Below are positions 22,168-24,075 of a stretch of 24,075 bases of DNA, in pieces; position 1 is the first letter of the stretch, and each line of letters begins with the position of its first letter. Below the pieces are notes generated by a model. It made no database searches. It saw only the letters and a program-made list of their open reading frames with translations, and was not told where the DNA came from. The translations under genes were made by a program, and so were the position numbers. The stretch comes from CAIZGX01 sp044371675 (GTDB taxonomy: Bacteria; Bacteroidota; Bacteroidia; Flavobacteriales_D; Sanyastnellaceae): NCBI GenBank assembly GCA_044371675.1, contig JBILTF010000028.1, positions 1-24,075 on the forward strand. The letters are read 5' to 3'.

Positions 22168-23103
22168 TTATTTCTTTGCTCTTAATTGGTAGGTTGCCTG
22201 AAGGCCAAATCTCACATTGCTTTTAGCCATTCCTGCTGGAAGCGAAGAACTTATTTTACGTTGAAGGTTGATTCCATATGCCCATCTGCCGCGATAAATG
22301 TCAATGGCGATGTTGCCCCAGGTTTGAGTTCCACCGGTAGATACTTCGACTATGCCGTATGAAAAATCTTGTGTTTGATGTTCATACGCTACACCGCATT
22401 GAGGTAAAAGGGTTGTTTCATAATTTTTCAAATTCCATCTGAAAAAGCCAACGGCGGATACGGCGGATGCATTTCCAAATTGATAACGCAATTCGTTTTC
22501 AGAATAGAGTCGTTCCTGTGCGTTGAATGCAAGGCCGAGATTTTTTCGTCGCAGAACATAGTACAAATTGAAGCTGTAAGCATAGGCTCCTTTCCCCAAT
22601 TGAAAATTTGCGGGCAGGCGAAGTAGCGTTTCGTCGCGCTGCATGTATTTTCCTGTTGGAAGTGCTAAACCAAAACCTGCGGTTAGGATGTGTTTCACCG
22701 TGTGGAAGGAACTGTCCGAGGTGTTCACTAAAATGCACGAAGCACCCAATTGAATATCACCAACGCCTTTAATTTGAGTGGTTCGGGCAGTCTCAATACG
22801 CGTGTTTATTCCTAGAGGCACGCTGAATGAATAAATCATTTTTTTCGAAGTGAATTTCCGATAGCTTAGTTCTTGTTGAAAGAAATGATCCTCCAAGATA
22901 TTACTGCTCGGTAATGGACTGCTGTAGGTCATGTCATGATGAATGGCCGCAAAGTAATTCATTCGAAAAGCAAATTGGTTCTGACCGAATAAAGGCACCA
23001 CTCCTTGGAAGTTTCCCGATCCACCGCCTCCACAAACATCGCATGCAAAAGAATTAAGCGAGGCTGCAAAAAGCAGCCCCGCCATAAATAATTTAAATTT
23101 CAT
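22168..23103 (-). CDS. Outer-membrane barrel-like protein with mature N-terminal CDVCGG motif
   Basis: A 311-residue exported protein. The frame extends upstream to 23136, but the ATG at 23103 directly precedes a clean signal peptide (about residues 1-20) and lies 1 nt after the stop of the MbnP-like gene, so I chose it. Cleavage after SFA would leave Cys21-DV-Cys24 followed by a glycine run (GGGGSG), a small CxxC motif at the mature N-terminus that could bind a metal or be oxidised. The rest has alternating aromatic/hydrophobic strands with short turns and lacks long helices, as expected for an outer-membrane beta-barrel of the kind annotated as transporter family protein in Bacteroidota. 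There is no TonB plug. Its close linkage to the MbnP-like lipoprotein gene suggests a joint role in metal handling (inference). Confidence 0.78.
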   Translation of the reverse strand: MKFKLFMAGLLFAASLNSFACDVCGGGGSGNFQGVVPLFGQNQFAFRMNYFAAIHHDMTYSSPLPSSNILEDHFFQQELSYRKFTSKKMIYSFSVPLGINTRIETARTTQIKGVGDIQLGASCILVNTSDSSFHTVKHILTAGFGLALPTGKYMQRDETLLRLPANFQLGKGAYAYSFNLYYVLRRKNLGLAFNAQERLYSENELRYQFGNASAVSAVGFFRWNLKNYETTLLPQCGVAYEHQTQDFSYGIVEVSTGGTQTWGNIAIDIYRGRWAYGINLQRKISSSLPAGMAKSNVRFGLQATYQLRAKK

Positions 23104-23104
23104 C

Positions 23105-23773
23105 TTATTGATGTAAATGTTCGAATGAGATAGCATTCACAAGATTTGATACTACTGTCTCGCTTCCTACTGAACCTACCTGAATAGTATCGATGATCGA
23201 TGGAGTTATTCCGTTTGCGAAAAGCGAATCTAGGTTCAAACTCATGTGCATAACAGGCGCAGCATCAGGCGAGATCGTTAGAATACTTCCAAAATCGTAA
23301 ATAGGTGTGTAAACCGGACCACTTGCAGTGAAACCAGAATAGACAAAGCTAGCATTTGCCACCAATCCTGAGAAAAATCCAAAAACAGTCGATGTGTCTG
23401 CACCTATCGCAAACTGAACCCCTGTGTAATCCCCATTGCGAATGTTCGTTAAATCGAACATGGCTGTCCCAGGAACGGCTAGGTTTATTTGATGAGTGGA
23501 GGCATCTTCGTAAAAGCTTCCATCTGTTTTAATAAATCGGATGTGCGAAAGATGATAGTTTCCAGAATTGAAAATAACAGTATCGCCATTTGCATCTAAA
23601 TAAGATGTATTTACTTGAAATGCACTTGTGCCGAAGGTATGTTCCATCTCAAATTCCAATGCGCCCCCTGTTTCTGTATGTGTGAGATCATCATGGTTGT
23701 CGTGGTCTTTATGGCAAGATGAAAACGTTAAAAGACTGAGTGCAGCAAATGCCGCATAAAAAATATGGTTCAT
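23105..23773 (-). CDS. MbnP-like lipoprotein with His-rich N-terminus
   Basis: A 222-residue lipoprotein with the signal sequence ending in TFSSC (Cys20). The mature end is rich in histidine (His21, 24, 27 and 32), a likely metal-binding tail. The body resembles the MbnP family, periplasmic copper-binding partners of MbnH-type cytochromes: a LEFEMEHTFG strand, YHLSHIRFIKTDGSFYED, and an LTNIRNGDYTGVQFAIGAD segment. The usual later region with MxW-type residues is not evident; instead there is GFFSGLVANASFVYSGF and a MHMSLNLD strand, and the end carries EHLHQ. No MbnH-type peroxidase gene is in view. It precedes the CDVCGG barrel by one base. A perfect 12-bp inverted repeat lies just upstream of its ATG. 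Confidence 0.68.
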   Translation of the reverse strand: MNHIFYAAFAALSLLTFSSCHKDHDNHDDLTHTETGGALEFEMEHTFGTSAFQVNTSYLDANGDTVIFNSGNYHLSHIRFIKTDGSFYEDASTHQINLAVPGTAMFDLTNIRNGDYTGVQFAIGADTSTVFGFFSGLVANASFVYSGFTASGPVYTPIYDFGSILTISPDAAPVMHMSLNLDSLFANGITPSIIDTIQVGSVGSETVVSNLVNAISFEHLHQ

Positions 23774-23784
23774 AAAATATGTAA

Positions 23785-23849
23785 TTGATTTGATTTTATA
23801 TGATTGGAAATATCAACGCAAATGCGCTGTTTAATTCAAATCAAATCAA
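23785..23849. promoter_or_regulatory. Perfect 12-bp inverted repeat before the MbnP-like gene
   Basis: TTGATTTGATTT (23785-23796) is the exact reverse complement of AAATCAAATCAA (23838-23849), with 41 bp between. Inside lies the palindrome CGCA-AA-TGCG (23817-23826). Each arm is a tandem pair of TTGAT/ATCAA pentamers, and another ATCAA occurs at 23812-23816. One arm overlaps the stop codon of the upstream gene; the other ends 11 nt before the MbnP-like ATG. It may be an operator or an mRNA stem that controls translation. Confidence 0.6.
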
Positions 23850-24075
23850 CACGGGGGATGCTCAATTTCTGAAAATGAGTGTTGCTCAATCCCTTCGTTA
23901 AATAAAGCGAAAGAAGATTTCATTTCATCCAATGGATAAAATACAAGATCGGGAAATATTGTTAAGTCAAAGGGGCTGAACTGAAGTTGTTGAGCAAAAT
24001 CAGAAGCTTCCTTTGAAGCGTCTTTTTCTTTCGAAGCCGATTTCAATTGCTTCTTCAATGCACATTTTCCATTAC
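23846..24075 (-). CDS. CNGKC-type small protein, C-terminal part (5' end outside the window)
   Basis: The frame stays open to the window edge, so the gene is partial; about 75 residues are visible. The first visible residues are NGKCALKKQL, which fit the end of the CNGKC-x-LKKQL motif of small exported Bacteroidota proteins often found near metal-related genes. A lysine/glutamate-rich stretch follows, then a segment with FSPFDLTIFPDL, and the chain ends in EHPPC; a terminal HPP is also usual in that group. The first Cys would lie just outside the window. A TTG at 24058 could be read as a start but lies downstream of the conserved motif. Function is unknown. Its stop overlaps the inverted repeat, and the MbnP-like gene begins 72 bp further on. 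The family call rests on recalled features. Confidence 0.62.
   Translation of the reverse strand, partial: NGKCALKKQLKSASKEKDASKEASDFAQQLQFSPFDLTIFPDLVFYPLDEMKSSFALFNEGIEQHSFSEIEHPPC

Noticed and set aside
23104..23136. Longer N-terminus (start at 23136) for the CDVCGG protein
   Set aside because: The extra 11 residues would precede and disturb the signal peptide; the ATG at 23103 fits both the signal peptide and the 1-nt gap.

Overview
The window looks like a chromosomal segment of a Bacteroidota bacterium, most likely Flavobacteriales (Crocinitomicaceae or Cryomorphaceae-like; this is inference from gene content). The support is: promoter -7 boxes of the Bacteroidota type TAnnTTTG, no clear Shine-Dalgarno sequences, the adjacent DUF2520-kdsC pair, Bacteroidota-type DnaB and BCAT proteins, and small metal-related proteins with CNGKC and CDVCGG motifs. 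No rRNA, tRNA, CRISPR array, transposase or prophage was recognised, and no gene-free stretch exceeds about 300 bp.

Layout. 1-848: the 3' part of metK on the + strand, closed by a strong terminator. 894-3844 (-): an unknown membrane protein, a DUF2200 protein, an SRPBCC protein, an OsmC-like protein and a Fic protein with a Bro-N-like N-terminus. 4084-5679 (+): the replicative helicase dnaB. 5848-16164 (-): ten genes with no gap above 11 nt, in transcription order DUF2520, kdsC, an M1 peptidase, a BioY-like membrane protein, a PaaG-like crotonase, DUF551, a Wzx-like flippase, GT4, GT2 and a secreted beta-mannosidase. 16205-20307 (+): an RlmI-like methyltransferase, an LTA4-hydrolase-like M1 lipoprotein and a secreted protein with a carboxypeptidase-regulatory-like domain. 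20308-24075 (-): ilvE, an orphan NarL-type response regulator, and a probable metal-handling group (CDVCGG barrel, MbnP-like lipoprotein, partial CNGKC protein).

The most unusual content is not protein coding. Three arrays of tiny perfect hairpins lie at 2880-2947, 3907-3968 and 5665-5848, around fic and dnaB. In each array a short constant linker (CA, GGAAT, or GAAT/ATTC) separates stem-triloop-stem units whose stems differ from unit to unit but stay self-complementary. The largest array fills the whole gap between the convergent dnaB and mannosidase genes and reaches into the end of dnaB. Its linker switches orientation around a central TTAATTAA, and it holds a 34-bp direct repeat whose two copies differ only by AAA versus TTT in one hairpin loop. 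I know of no named family with this layout.

Other regulatory signals are near-leaderless divergent promoters at 16165-16204, an ilvE terminator placed inside the convergent neighbour, and a perfect 12-bp inverted repeat in front of the MbnP-like gene.
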